From: Paraniabella defluvii
GTDB taxonomy: Bacteria; Bacteroidota; Bacteroidia; Chitinophagales; Chitinophagaceae
Assembly: GCA_019316985.1 (NCBI GenBank)
Contig: CP079215.1
Span: 4,278,001-4,342,000 of the forward strand
Direction of reading: 5' to 3'
DNA: 64,000 bases
Below, one piece after another: positions 11,146-23,306 of this stretch (position 1 is the first letter of the stretch; each line of letters begins with the position of its first letter). A model generated the notes under the pieces. That model searched no databases. It had not been told where the DNA came from and worked only from the letters and a program-made list of their open reading frames with translations. The translations under genes and the position numbers were made by a program.

Positions 11146-13967
11146 AAATTTTTGGTTTTAGATAATAGCAATGTAAATATTGTTCCCACACCGTTCTTCC
11201 CGGGCCGATGTGTCAGGGAGGCTATTGTTCCCGCTCGTTTCTGCAAGGTTTGTATTCTTTTTTGCAAAATGTATAATGCATGCCCTTCTTTTAGAAAATT
11301 TTGCGTCAAGCCAGCGCCGTTATCGCCTATTTCTATCTGAAGGCATTCTTGCTTTTTGATAGTTGTTGTTTGAATGTCGACTGTAATTAATCCTTCGGCT
11401 CCTTTATTTTTGATACCGTGCTCAATTGCATTTTCAATAATAGGTTGCAGTAACATGGCTGGTATAGGTGTGGTATCCTGGTCAATCCCAGGATCAATGT
11501 TGAGCTCAAAAATAAATGGTGGAGTAAAACGCGTTTGTTGAATGTCAATGTATTTTTTTATAAACTTCAGTTCTGTTTTCAAGTCAGTTTCCGTTTTATC
11601 TGAGTTTTTTAAGATGTCCGCATCAGGCTACTGAAACGATCCAGGTATTCAAGCGACTCCATTTTCTCATTTTTTAAAATATGAGATTGCAAAGGTGTTA
11701 ATGCATTGAATATAAAATGAGGATTTAATTGCGTAAAAAAGCCTGCGACTGTAACTGGAGCGTCGCGTATTTTTTTTAGTCTTTTTTTTTTCTTTCTCTT
11801 TTATAATTTGTTGCGCCGCGATCCTGACGATAAACCAAAATGCAATAATCAAAATAAAGATCAGGAGAATTTTTATCCATAGGGTCTGATACCAGAGAGG
11901 CATGATCTTCAATAAATAAGTGAGTTGTTTATCAATATGATTTTTATCACTTCCTATGTATAGTTTAATGGTGTAAGTCCCAGGCTCAGGTGTATTTACA
12001 AAGAACGATCGGTCAACCAGCTGTACGGGGGCGGCTATAATTTTATTCTCCTTTGCAACCTGATAAGCGATATAATATTCTTTAGGTGAGAAGCTGATTA
12101 CTTCAATATGCATTTTTACCAGTTTCTCTTTGCTATATTTTAATTCGAAGTTTTGGTACATGTATTTTTGGGAGCGCCCAGTCAGTTGCTCCGGATACAA
12201 GTAAGCAGTAATATTACTTTTGGCTTTGGTCAATAGAGCTTTCTCATCGAAGATAAAAATACCTTTATTAGTTGCTAACCAAATGGTGTCTTTTTCAATA
12301 TCAAAGTGATGAATAATGGCGTCATAACCTAATGATTGAGCGTTAAATGATCCAACAATTTTGCAGTCTGCTGTATCGATATAGGATAAGCCTTGTTTGG
12401 TAAGTAGTTGATAGTATCGATTACCGGGATATTCTATTTGCACACATTGGTTATCAGGTAAACCGTCTTTTTGGGTTATATGGAAATATTTTTCTTTTCG
12501 TTTGATGTATAAACCGTTATCTGTACAAGCAATAATGTCGTTATTGTATTTTCTTACTTTGATAACACGGTCTTTAACGATGGTTGGTTTGTCGTTGATA
12601 AACAGCCCGTTTGCTCCACCTTTCACATAAGATGAGTCAGATAAGGGAAACCTTGTATAAAAATTGAGTTCGCTTGTATCTGACAGGATTGGTTGATAGT
12701 TAAGATTTTCTAAGAACTTACCAGCAATTCCGTGCATTGTGCCATATAATTCATTATTGTATGTATAAAAGTCCTTGTATATGTTTTTCCTGTTGAAGTT
12801 GGTGGTGTCGGTCATATAGCTACTAACACTTCCTAAAATCATGAACTTGTCTTTATAAGAACGAAATAGTAAGACCGGGTTAAAAATGGTAGTGGTATCT
12901 CCAATCCATTTTTTATAAAAAGCTCCATCTTTAAGTTGATCAACTAGCTGTTTTTTGTAACCAATGTCTAATATATTGTTCTTATATTTTATGTACCATA
13001 TATCGTTGTTATAGAGTGTATAATTGCTAGAAAGCTTTTGAAGTTCCGATACCTGTCTTAAAAAGACGAATACTCCATTGTGTAATGTTGATATCCAAAT
13101 ATTGCCCCTACTGTCTTTCAGTATGTCACCAACCTCAACGTCGGGCAAAATTGTTTGTCTTATATTTTGGTAGGATTTGACATTGTAGTTATTATATTTT
13201 ACCAATCCTCCCGATTGTAAAAAACCTACATATAAATCGCTGCCCTCTTTTAAGTAAGAAGATACCGTTTTTAATTCCTGGCTGTCTTTGCCTGCAGTAT
13301 AAAATACTTTTAAAGCTCTATTTTGCAGATCATAAATTGTACTTTCTACGAATACTTTATTATCTAAAAGTTTGAACCAGAACGGATGGAATCTTAAATC
13401 GGGTATTGATGTATCTCCATTTAAAAGATACCTAAAAAGATAATTACTATGGCTTATTAATGTAGGTTTTTTTTTCTTCTTTAAATCGAGTATGACAAAG
13501 GGCCCCATAGTTTTAGCCAGGTACAGTTTATCATCCATCACATTAATAGTGGAAAGATGGCGGGCTTGCCTATTCATATACTGCGGCAAGGGTATTTCTT
13601 CAACTTTGAAGGTTAGCATGTCTATTTCAAATAGCTTTCCAGAGTAGGTGCCTGCAAAAACAGTATTTTTATATCGGTAAATGTTGACTATTTCCTGTTC
13701 TGTTCCTGGTATCTTAATCGTCTCATAAGTTTTGCCATTGAACACAAGAATGCCTTTATCGCTCACCATCCATATAAAACCAAAAGGGTCTTCCAAAAGG
13801 CGATATACAGTGTTGGTGCCAATTATTGATGCATCATACTGGTAATAATTAGGCGTAAATGACCACTGCCCCGATACTTTTTGAAGTGTACCAGGTAGGC
13901 CCGCTGTAAAAATAAACAGGCACAAAAAGAATGATCGAAGCACGCTGCGCATATATATACCAAACAT
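11133..13967 (-). CDS. Propeller-type sensor histidine kinase, LytS-like catalytic part (copy 2, frameshifted)
   Basis: Paralogue of the kinase at 7568-10404 with the same order of parts. Signal RSFFLCLFIFTAGLPGTLQ, propeller (NYYQYDASIIGTNTVYRLL, GDILKDSRGNIWISTLHNGV, DTIWLATNKGIFIFDE), Y_Y_Y-like domain (EYYIAYQVAKEN), TM helix (ILLIFILIIAFWFIVRIA), then the His_kinase domain (His region near 11720, in NPHFIFNALTPLQSH after frame repair) and the ATPase (LQPIIENAIEHGIKNKG, IGDNGAG). About 945 residues. The first 745 residues are in one uninterrupted frame; breaks lie near 11600 and 11790. It is first in the minus-strand operon, with a nearly 500-base region upstream that should hold the promoter. 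The gene pair appears to be a tandem duplication with the regulator gene kept between the copies. Confidence 0.88.
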
Positions 13968-14461
13968 AGATTAGCCTATGGCAATCAAATATTTAATTTT
14001 TCACCACCGGGTGAACTAGCAATATAATACATAGTTTTTATTTTAACATTTAAAGCCCGTCTTTTCCCAAAAAAAGAAGCTTATCGGCCAATCGGCTGTT
14101 TCACTAAATAACGTGCTTGTTTTACACAGTTGATTAAAAAATTACACAATATCGGGCTATTTTGCGTTAAGTTTTTTGACAAAATGTAATTACTATACTC
14201 AAGCAAAGGATACATTCCTTAAAACCAAAACTAACTGCTTATTAAACTACCGAAATATTACTGGCGTACCTGTAGATACCCGTTTCGGAAAAAATGTACT
14301 ATGCCTGCTTTATAAGGTTTTATAAACAGGCGCGACCTGGTCGTTGTTAACTAATGAAAATAGGTCCCGGTGAGTGAGAATACCTCCCGGAGTTGACAGT
14401 AATGTATAGATTTACCTGCTATGGGGTGCTGAGCAGACGATTGCCATCATTACAATAATAA
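13968..14461. other. Intergenic region upstream of sensor operon
   Basis: No convincing gene is seen on either strand. Small inverted repeats are present (TTCACC/GGTGAA at about 14000-14015, AAGGATACATTCCTT near 14207). No CAGGATG direct repeat is present. It must hold the promoter of the kinase operon and the truncated 3' end of the GH43-like gene to its right. Confidence 0.5.
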
Positions 14462-15142
14462 TTAGGGTCTGCATTTCGGCAACATATGCCAGTGAAATAA
14501 AAAGTCATCAATTGCATAATTATTTTCAGCTATCGAGCATTTGCCGACCGCATAAAAAGAGGCCATGGCGTGCTGGCCTTCGCAGGATTGTGAGTCGGCA
14601 TCTGGTTCGAGTATGATGCCCATATCGACATAAGGCCCATCAATACCGTCTTCTTCTTTCTCAACAGAATAGCTCTCTATATTCTACCTTGGGAGCCGTT
14701 ACCCGTAATTTCGCCTTTCGTACTGTCTCCGCCGGGGTAATCCACATAAAAAATATTCCAGGCGTTTTCTTCTTCGTTAAATATTACGGAGTTGAACCAA
14801 ACTTCTGTCCGCGGATTTGCATGCGTTCTGTAGCCTGCCCTTTGCAGTTAACAGCGTCGGTGCTGGTCCAGTGGGCAATACGCAGATCGCGGTGTGGTCC
14901 TCAAACATTTCGTTAACGACCATGAACATATGGTAAATGCCTTTAAGCTTTACTACCTGGCCGGTTTCAACACCAGAACGGTCGTTCGTAGCTATTGCAT
15001 AGGGCTGTGATTCACTGATAACTTGCCTGTTACGATCGGAGATCATCTTTAATATTTCACTTTTTCCGCCTGGGCAAAGGCAGATATCCCAAGCCAACAT
15101 CAGAAAGATAAAAGATAAATAGACGAAACAATTATTCTTCAT
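14462..15142 (-). pseudogene. GH43-like glycosidase, truncated at the C-terminus
   Basis: Reads as the first half of a secreted glycosidase of the propeller type: signal CFVYLSFIFLMLAWDICLC, then VVKLKGIYHMFMVVNEMFED, and in shifted frames LRIAHWTSTDAVN, NPRTEVWFNSVIFNEEENAW, NIFYVDYPGGDSTKGEITG and DGPYVDMGIILEPDADSQS. After GQHAMASFY the similarity stops and a TAA follows at 14462-14464, giving only about 225 residues against roughly 400 expected. Frame breaks lie near 14905, 14850 and 14690. Unlike the other broken genes, the missing C-terminus is not recovered in any other frame here, so this may be a real truncation. It is the last gene of the long pectin operon. Confidence 0.6.
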
Positions 15143-15225
15143 ATAAATTATTTAGTGAGAAAAAGGCTTATGCCAAATATTGCTCTTCCATCCTGCAGGC
15201 TTTGATGGCGAGCTGTTTCTGAATC

Positions 15226-16770
15226 TTATTTCCCAGGATAAAGGTCCTCAACTTTAACCTGTAAACTATTAGGCGGACTTGTTAGTTTCACCTTATCAAA
15301 AAGAATTTTCCGGGCATCTAACAATTCAATGACAGGATTGTGTACCGAGAGCAGAGCATTGCTGATCGTTAAACCATCTACATCGGCTGCTGTAATCAGG
15401 TTTTCCGTATTCGATTGTATTTTGTTAATAACAACATTTGCCAGCGGGCTTTCAGGTATGGCCATGGCTTTTATCAATTGTGTTGCCTTTTCAATAATAA
15501 TATTTTCTGCCTTGATATCTCTAAATACCGGAGTTAAAGCATCCTTTGCCCTCGGGGATAGCGTGCGGCTGCTGCGCCTACATGGGTAGCACTTCCCAGC
15601 ATATCCCATTCAAAAGCATACCGTGAGCCGGTGATCCTGATCCTTTCATAATAAAGATTTTCACCGCCACCGCCACGAGGCCTGCGGGTTTTAAAACGTA
15701 TGGCAGACCTGGCATTTTCAAATACACAATCATGTACATACAGGTTGCGGATCATAGAAGCAGTTTCGCTACCACAGGTAATACCGCCGTGTCCTTCCAA
15801 TACGAGCCCGTTTCTCACTACTACATTTTCGGTTGGCCGGTTTACACGAAGGCCGTCATAACCGCGTCCTGCTTTGATGGTAAATGCATCATCGCCTGTA
15901 GAGAGTGTGCAATATTCGATTAAAACATTTCTTGACGATTCAATATCAATACCATCACCCTGGGTATCCCAACTGAATGAACAGTAATACCCCGAATGAT
16001 GACACTGTCACAGTATACGGGCACTACATTCCAGAATGCAGTATTTTCTAAGGAAATACCCTGTATTAAAACATTGCTGCAGTTAATGGGAGAGATGAAC
16101 ATAGGAGGGAAGATAAAGTCTCCGTTATGCCCTTCGTATATACGTTGCGCTACCGGTGTGGTATGGACTACAACATTTTCGATCACATCTTTGGTCATGA
16201 TCTGTTTACGTACAGAGCCTCCTTTTGCAGGACCGATCAACTTTCCTTTTCCGGTTATAGCTATATTGCGTTGGCCATTGGCATAAATACATGCACCTAA
16301 CGACATTACCTCAATGCCTTCATTACGGGTAAATACAGCCGGCCGGTAATCTTCCACTTCGCCGCTGAAATACAATTCGGCACCTTCTTCAATTTCCAGA
16401 TTGATATTGCTTAAAAGCGTAATGCGGCCGGTATGCCATTTTCCTTTCGGAATAATTACTTTTCCGCCTCCCTGTTTATTGAACTGATCAATGGCTTGTT
16501 GAATGATGCCTGTAACTTTAGATCCTTCTTTGGCTCCATTTTCCGTAATAGCGATGCTTCGCCCGGGAAAAACCGGCTTTTGTAATTGAGGCATTTTAAA
16601 AGGGGCCTTAATGGGAGCTATTTCTTTTGGGAGTGCAGCTGCGCTACCTGTTCCTTTACAGGAATGCTATCCTTATTCCGCTCCTGTACCCGGTAACCAT
16701 CCGCATTGGCAGACACTGCAAATAGCGTAGAAATTACTAAACTCAGTACTTTGTATAAACCCGGAATCAT
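15226..16770 (-). CDS. GH28 polygalacturonase-type glycosidase (frameshifted)
   Basis: Secreted right-handed beta-helix hydrolase of about 514 residues acting on galacturonan or rhamnogalacturonan. I start at the ATG 16768-16770, which gives the signal GLYKVLSLVISTLFAVSANA; a frame change near 16630 joins it to PQLQKPVFPGRS. Helix coils follow: QGGGKVIIPKGKWHTG, INLEIEEGAELYFSG, FWNVVPVYCDSVIIRGITVH. Catalytic blocks: GDGIDIESS, STGDDAFTIKAG (two Asp), EGHGGITCGSE (GHG His) and IRFKTRRPRGGG (R-x-K). Other breaks lie near 15960, 15900 and 15560. All canonical GH28 catalytic motifs are present. It lies 137 bases downstream of the DUF4450-type gene. Confidence 0.87.
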
Positions 16771-16907
16771 ATCTTTTTATTTGACTAAAGTTGGAAAGAT
16801 ACGGATGTATTTTACGCTAATCTCCCATTTTTGATACCCAATTGTTTCGGGATTTTATTCCTACATTCCGGGCTCTGCAAGCCTTTTCTTTGTTGCCGGA
16901 TATATCT

Positions 16908-19900
16908 TTAGGGACGTTGAAGTGTCAGGCTCATTAGGCCAATTACTACTTCATTAGCTAATGTCTTTAATGTAAGGGTGCTTAATTTCTTTTCTTTATT
17001 CAATGGAATGTCCAGAACTATGCCGGCACCACCCTCTATGCCCATATTGGTAAAACCTTTAATGGTACTATAGCTGTTAAAGCCTCTCGTGAGTTCTCCG
17101 GTCTTGAAAATTAAACGATAGGGCCTGGGGCCGCTTTTAAATGCAAAGCCGTCATTCATATAATCCTGTTCTATCGGCCACCAGTTCACCGGGTTCACCA
17201 GTTCCAGCGAGTCTTTGGAGCCGTCCTGGTAATAAATGTAGATAATGCCGTTCGCCATCTGGCTTTGCTGGTGATTGGTGGTGCCTGCCATTAACAAATA
17301 GGCGTGAGAAGCAGAACCACTTAAAGGCAGGCTAACGGAATCCGGAAAGTTATCCCACTGTGAAGTGTAGGCGATGTTTTTATCAGAGCCTAGTTTAAAG
17401 GGAATCTGGCCCAGGCTAACCTGCTCCTTATTCTTGATACCGGCATCACTGATCTCCGGTTGTATTAAAGGATAGCACCAGTTACCAATGCCCTGCCAGG
17501 GAATTTGTAAAGTGGCGCCGGCCGAACGGGGCGACAGGTATTTATGCCTGAAGGTATTAACCACATTGTCGTTTAGAATTCCTGTAATATCAACTGCTTC
17601 ATAATTGCCTGCTTTTTTACTTCCCAATTTAAAAAGCTGGCGGCACTCTCAGAACTATCCTCCCATTGAATGGCAACATTATTTGTTCCTGTAACAAGGG
17701 ATGAATCTTTAACGGTATAGGTTGCTGCTTGACCGGCGCTCACTGTAATAAGGTCTGCATGATCGTTGACCATTATACGTCCTTTTTTATTGAGCTTGCT
17801 ACGATTGATCACCTGTAATTGCGTACCTGAACCGGAATCGATTGTTTGTATTTCTACAGCTGGATTCCTATTTATAATTACAGGCTGTATCCATTGAGCC
17901 TGGCCCTGGCGTAAAGAAATCCATAAGGTATGCTTACCGGGTTGACTTATCAAGGTGATCGCCTGGTCTTTTTGTCCTGATATGTTGAAAGCCTTTTCGG
18001 GATCATCTATGGATTGTATAGTTGCTTTTGTATAATTAAGCTGAAGAGGTAACCCCTCTACGGCGTCATAATTGCCGAGTGATTGCTCAATGAGTTCGCC
18101 TTCCCATTCCACTTCAACATTGTATGTAGTTGATGGTGCTGCGGTTACCTCGATAGCAGGATGATGCAATGCTTCAAGGATCCAGGTATAGTTAGCTTTT
18201 TTACCATTAATCCGGACATTTTTGACTCTGTCTCTGCGGGCTGGTATCCTCAAACTGAGATTCATCAGTTTGTTATAAGATTGGGTTATCTTATAGCCGG
18301 ATACATTGCCCTCTTCTTTAAAGTGAAAAGAGATATTGGGTAACGACAATTCTGCAAACCTCCAATCAGATGGAAATCCTGGCTGGAGGTTCAATGTATG
18401 ATTCAAAGCATCCGGAACAATGCCAAACAGGCCTTCTGTAAGGGTTCTGGCTGCAACACCAATCGGGTCGGCAAAATCCCTGTACAGTTCACCTCTTACC
18501 GCGTCGTAAAAAGAAAGTTGCTGAAATCCGCCGGGGCTGGAACTGAGATACATACTTTCCACGATGCTGTTCTTCCAGAGTTTAAATGCATTGTCTCTTT
18601 CATGAGATTGCCAGTAGGCCAATGCAGTATGCAGGTTTTCTGCAAGCGCCACATTATTGATACTCCAGGTATAAGGTTGCCAGTTAGTGGTTGCCAGTAG
18701 GAACATATTATCAAAAGGGAGGTCTTTGGCTTGTACCGGGATATGGGGTATGGCCTGATCTATATAACGCAACATCTGGAATTGCTGCGCTGCGGTAGCT
18801 GCTCCTTCGTCAATGGCATGGTAAATAGTCCAAAGTCCGGGCGTGGTATGAAGCAACTGCAGTCCCTGCCTGTCTTTGTATTCAGCAAATACACCTTTGT
18901 CTTTTGCCCAAAGCTTTTCATTCATGGCTTTGAGGATCTTATCGGCTTCCTTTTGGTAAGGGGTTGGGTCTTCACTTATTAATGAAGCAAGCCTGGCAGC
19001 CATTTTATTAGACCGGTAATTATAAGCAGAGGAATGGGTGACGCCGCCACCGCTGTATTGTAAAGCGTCGCTGGCCCAAATACAGGCATAAGCATCGTAT
19101 AAACCGTCGCCATCGGCATCAAAGTTTCTTTTTTCCCATTGCAGGTGTAGTTGTAAAGCAGGCCATATTTTTTTACGTAACTAAGATCGCCAGTGTACTG
19201 TAAATGAGTGAGCAGCTGATCTATAAAAACCAGGTTCATATCATAATGATGCGGGCGGATATCACCATTGGGATTGCGGCAGATATACCCGTTACTAAAC
19301 ATGGCGGTTCCCATTTTTTCGAGCTGCCTTGCAAAGTGCAACGCCGTGTCGGGTGTTACGGGGCCGAGGGGGATTTGAGTGACCTGAGATTTCAGGTAGC
19401 TGTCGAAATGCATCCTGGCGCGGTCGTGCCAGCCTAAAGCATCTGCTGCATAAGCGCCACGCCAGGCGGGGAGCCTCATCCGCCAGGCAATAGCGCCATG
19501 CAGATAGCTGGGCTCTTCCCATATAGCATCGGCTGCAATAGCCAACGCAGCGCCCAGCGGATTGATATAATCATCGGGTGTATGCAGCTTTACTCTTTCA
19601 GCTATTTTTTACGGTCAGTTTCGGCACGGGTGAATAATGCAGCTGTTTCGCTGTATTTCCTTTTTTTATCCTGGCTTTCAATAAGCCAGTAATAAACACT
19701 ATTGGGTGATACTTTTACAGATGCGGTTACCAATGGTGTTTTGGAGTGCGCGTCGGAGCCAGTCAATATGATAGGGTTTTGCTGCTGGTTGGCGTCCGCT
19801 ATTCTCAGAACAGCCTGCTCGGGAAAGAGACCGCTTATGAGCTTGGGTTTGTCTTTTGCAGCAGTGTCGAATTGCTTTTTGCCATGTTGAATCTCGTACC

Positions 19901-20560
19901 GATCTTCTTCGCTTAAAGGCTTTGTAAAACCATAATATAAACGGAAGCTATTTTTTTGAAGCTGGTATTGATTGTCTTTGCAATAAGCAGGTTGCAGGTA
20001 AAAAGATGATTCCGGATCGGCTCCAATATCGCCATCGCGGCTGAATTTCTTACCCGTAGCACCACCGTAGGCAATTACCAGCGATAGCCCGGGCGGTGTA
20101 TTAGCCGACTTTGTCTGTATGATCATCCCATCGCTGTCGTCCAGCGCTAATATGGTTATTGTTAGCATGCCTTTATTTAATAAAGCATCACTGATCTCAT
20201 AGATCATAGACCCCGGCCGGTACATCGTTTTAATATGAGCGGCTTCCGTGATCCATTTGCTTTTGCCGTTAATCATAATACCGATCCTGCAATTGCCGCC
20301 CATTCCCGGCATATACATGGCAAACTCCGGCAGATCGCCTGCTTCCACACGGAAACCGGTATGGGTACCATATAGTGCCCGGTTGAATTTTTGGTGCCGC
20401 TATGCAAAACAAAATCATTTCCCTCTGGCTTGTAGTGAAGTGTTCTTTCTTTGTTATGCCATAATGTTGTTGTTGCTGTTTGCGCGAACAGGGTGCTTAT
20501 ACAACACATCAATAAGATCAACGTAATTAACGATGCTTTATGTGGTAGTGTGAAACTCAT
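16908..20560 (-). CDS. DUF4450-type giant secreted protein, probable (alpha/alpha)6-barrel glycosidase (frameshifted)
   Basis: Protein of about 1,215 residues. Signal SLITLILLMCCISTLFAQ, then the DUF4450-like N-terminus: LWHNKERTLHYKPEGNDFVL, VEAGDLPEFAMYMPGMGGN, YRPGSMIYEISD, KFSRDGDIGADPESSFYLQP. A helical region follows with EPSYLHGAIAWRMRLPAWRG, RPHHYDMNLVFIDQLLTHL, DADGDGLYDAY, GLWTIYHAIDEG and TNWQPYTWSINNVALAEN, which is the pattern of six-hairpin glycosidases, then beta-sandwich parts (NLSLRIPARRDRVKNVRING). Frame breaks lie near 17600, 19000, 19560 and 20360. I know the domain as one of unknown function, common in pectin PULs of Bacteroidota; a role on a rhamnogalacturonan side chain is inference. 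The next gene upstream ends 32 bases away. Confidence 0.72.
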
Positions 20561-20591
20561 GAACCGATTTTAAAGATAAAGGACGAAGCTG

Positions 20592-21611
20592 TCATAACTG
20601 ACCACCCTGGCTGGCTGTAAACAAATAAGTAGGCTTGCCGTTTTCAAGCAATAGCTGGGGGCGTTCAAAGCGGCCATAGCGGGAGAGATGCGATGGGGCA
20701 GGTGGCTGGCTAATATATTTATCTGCCTCATAAAATGCGATCTCTGGTTTACTCCATTTTTCCCGTTCCGGGAATTCATAATAATACCGTACTGGTGATT
20801 ATAATAACCCATGTCCCGGGCCAGCATATGAAACCGGTTTTGCTCGTGCCATACAAAAGCATCCTCCAGTTGGGCATTATTACCCCTCGATGAAAAATCG
20901 ATAACAGGATTACCGGTGTATTTTTTATACGGACCTTCGGGCCGATCCGCAATGGCTAATCCATATTTCCTGTTGCCTCTTATAGAACCGCCGGCCGATT
21001 CGTACTCTTTAGTGTTCCAGGATTTATAATATAAAAGATATTGCTGGTTGTAACGGATCACCGAAGGATTGGTGGTACAATGATCGTCCCAGCTGCCTGT
21101 TTCACCTGGTTGCAATATGGGCGTATCCATTCTTTGCCAGGGACCGTATAGCGAATCTGAAACAGCCAGCCCGATGCGCTTGGTATTTGTTTTGCCATTG
21201 CTGTTGCCCATATAATAGAGATAGTATTTCCCGTTGAATGAAGTAATAAAGGGATTATGACAGGTAGTGGCATCCCAGTTACCCGGCCGGGGTTGTAATA
21301 TGGTGCCGGTAACTATAAACTTTGATTCAGGCGTATCGGCTACTGCATGGGCAATCTCGCAACCGTTGATCCATCCACTCATTTTTTTCTGGCATCCCAT
21401 CTTGAAAAGAACACATGAATTTTATCATCCGGGCCTTTGATAGGCGTATTGCACCAGACATAATAACCCTCCAGCTCCAGGGCACGGCCAACGGGTCTCA
21501 AACGCCTGCTAAAACCGCTAACAGGTTCGTTTCCGAATGAAAAAACATTCCCGCTGATCCATGCCCCGCAACTGAGGAGGAAGCCTGACTGATAAATTCT
21601 TTTCGATTCAT
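20592..21611 (-). CDS. GH43-like secreted glycosidase with Tat-like leader (frameshifted)
   Basis: Beta-propeller hydrolase of about 340 residues. I choose the ATG at 21609-21611 because it gives MNRKEFISQASSSVAGAW, a Tat-like leader with one Arg-Lys pair; one base is missing at about 21560. Then RPVGRALELEGYYVWCNTPI, VFFSRWDA, CHNPFITSFNGKYYLYYMGN, WDDHCTTNPSVIRYNQQYLL, EDAFVWHEQNRFHMLARDMG and, after a break near 20745, SRYGRFERPQLLLENGKPT. The corrected stop is TGA at 20592-20594. FERPQLLLENG is a recurrent end motif of this GH43-like group. An upstream TTG start at 21684 is possible but gives a poorer N-terminus. It lies 63 bases after the PL1 gene in the same operon. Confidence 0.73.
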
Positions 21612-21674
21612 AATGGGCTTTAAGCTTATGTGAAAAAAAGGTTGTTATCACACCGGTAATAGCAAACAATATGG

Positions 21675-23145
21675 TTACTGACAAAGCAGGTTGATATACA
21701 CTTCTATATTCAAATATCCGGGATAAGCGCTACTGGGTAAAAGTGCATCATTGGTGTTTAAGTCCAGTCCAAGTTTGCGTTCCCAGATATCCGGTATGCC
21801 GTCATTATCCCCGTCTTTATGCGCTACAGCATCCGGAAATTCTCCTAATCCGCCGTTTAATAATGGCAGGTCCGATTCCCTGTACGTGTATAGCCCTGCT
21901 AATCCAACTGACCGCAACTCTTCAACCAGCAGTTTATCTACTTCGTCTCTATGCGGATAAAGTGCGCCTGCATTTTTGGCTACGTATTTGAATGCCTCTG
22001 CCGCGGTTAGTGGATTATTACTACCGGGTAAGAAAACGGGGCACTCATAAAGTTGGAGGCCACCAGGCCAGGGTAACCGGTAGCATCTTCAGGCACCAGG
22101 GTTCCATCCAAAGTTCCGTTTTTGTTGGGATCGAAATAATTGCCTGATGCGTATAAATTAAATGTGCCCGAGCCTCTTGAGAAGGGAGAGTTTTCTGTTG
22201 GTTGGGTTAATGGCCCCGATATAAAATAGTTGTTGATGATATTTACCCATGAAGTACCCGCAGATTCTCCACCCATTATATATCCATCGCCCGAAACAGA
22301 ATGACCATAGGTGTTCCCATAATTGCCCCAGTTATACACTATGTTGTTGACAAATTCATTATAGCCTTTTACTTTGGGATTGCGGGTTTTATTGCTGGCG
22401 TACAGACTTTTTAAAATGCTGATCCTGCCGCCGGTTTGGATCAAACCACCTGCCGAGTGATTGAGCCGGTTTAAGCCCTGGGCTATTATACAGTTTTGTA
22501 AAGTAATGCTGTCTGGTTCATTTCCTTATTATCCCAATTGATAGAGAATACTTCATCCAGCCCCCATGTAAATGATACGTGATCGAAGATGATATTTTTG
22601 CCATTTGCAATACCGGATGCGTCATCATTACGAGATGCTCCTTCATTAATACCCAGTCGTATTCTCAGGTTCCTCGCAATGGTATTGTTAGATCCCGAAA
22701 ATGAAACTTTCCGGCCATATAGTACTACTCCTTTACCCGGGGCCGTTTGACCGGCAATGGTGGTATTGGCGGCCACCGCCACCGTAGATTTAAGCTTGAT
22801 GATACCAGTAACCGCGAACACTACAAAACGGCCAGGTTTGCTTACCGCATCCCTGAAAGATCCTGGCCCACTATCGTTAAGGTTAGTAACAACGTATAAG
22901 GACGGAGCCGATGCGCCGCGGGCGCCTTTGGCAAAACGCCCAAAACCTTCGGCACCGGGAAATGCCAGTAACCGGCCTTCCTCCATTATTTCCAGTTGAG
23001 GAATATTGCCTTTACCCGATATGGTTTCTATTACTGTTGGCGGCGGATTGGTTGCGTTTTTATTACAGGATGGCATTAGGGTAAGCAAGCCTAATGAACC
23101 CGCTAATAAGCAGGAGATTCCTGATAAGTGAAGTTTTTGTTTCAT
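21675..23145 (-). CDS. PL1 pectate lyase lipoprotein (copy 1, frameshifted)
   Basis: Lyase that cleaves polygalacturonate by beta-elimination; about 490 residues. Lipoprotein signal with LGLLTLMPSCNKN, then LLAFPGAEGFGRFAKGARG, YVVTNLNDSGPGSFRDAVS, NTTIAGQTAPGKGVVLYGR, RLGINEGASRNDDASGI, FDHVSFTWGLDEVFSI (probable calcium-binding Asp region), SILKSLYASNKTRNPKVKGY and NIVYNWGNYGNTYGHSV. The C-terminus holds a calcium-binding type repeat, HKDGDNDGIPDIWERKLGL, then PGYLNIEVYINLL. Frame breaks lie near 22010, 22470 and 21920. It is a close paralogue of the next gene at 23307-24703. The lipobox suggests anchoring to the outer membrane. Confidence 0.88.
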
Positions 23146-23306
23146 CTGTTTGTTTTTTTATGGTTTTTAATGGTCAGAAGGAATTCGCCAGTAATCATCC
23201 TTTTATCTGCCCGACTGCGTCATCAGGCGGGGAATGAAGCATTTTATGGCTCATTTCATATATGGAGTTGTTTATTTAAAGATTGTGTTTAGATGCGGGC
23301 TGGATA

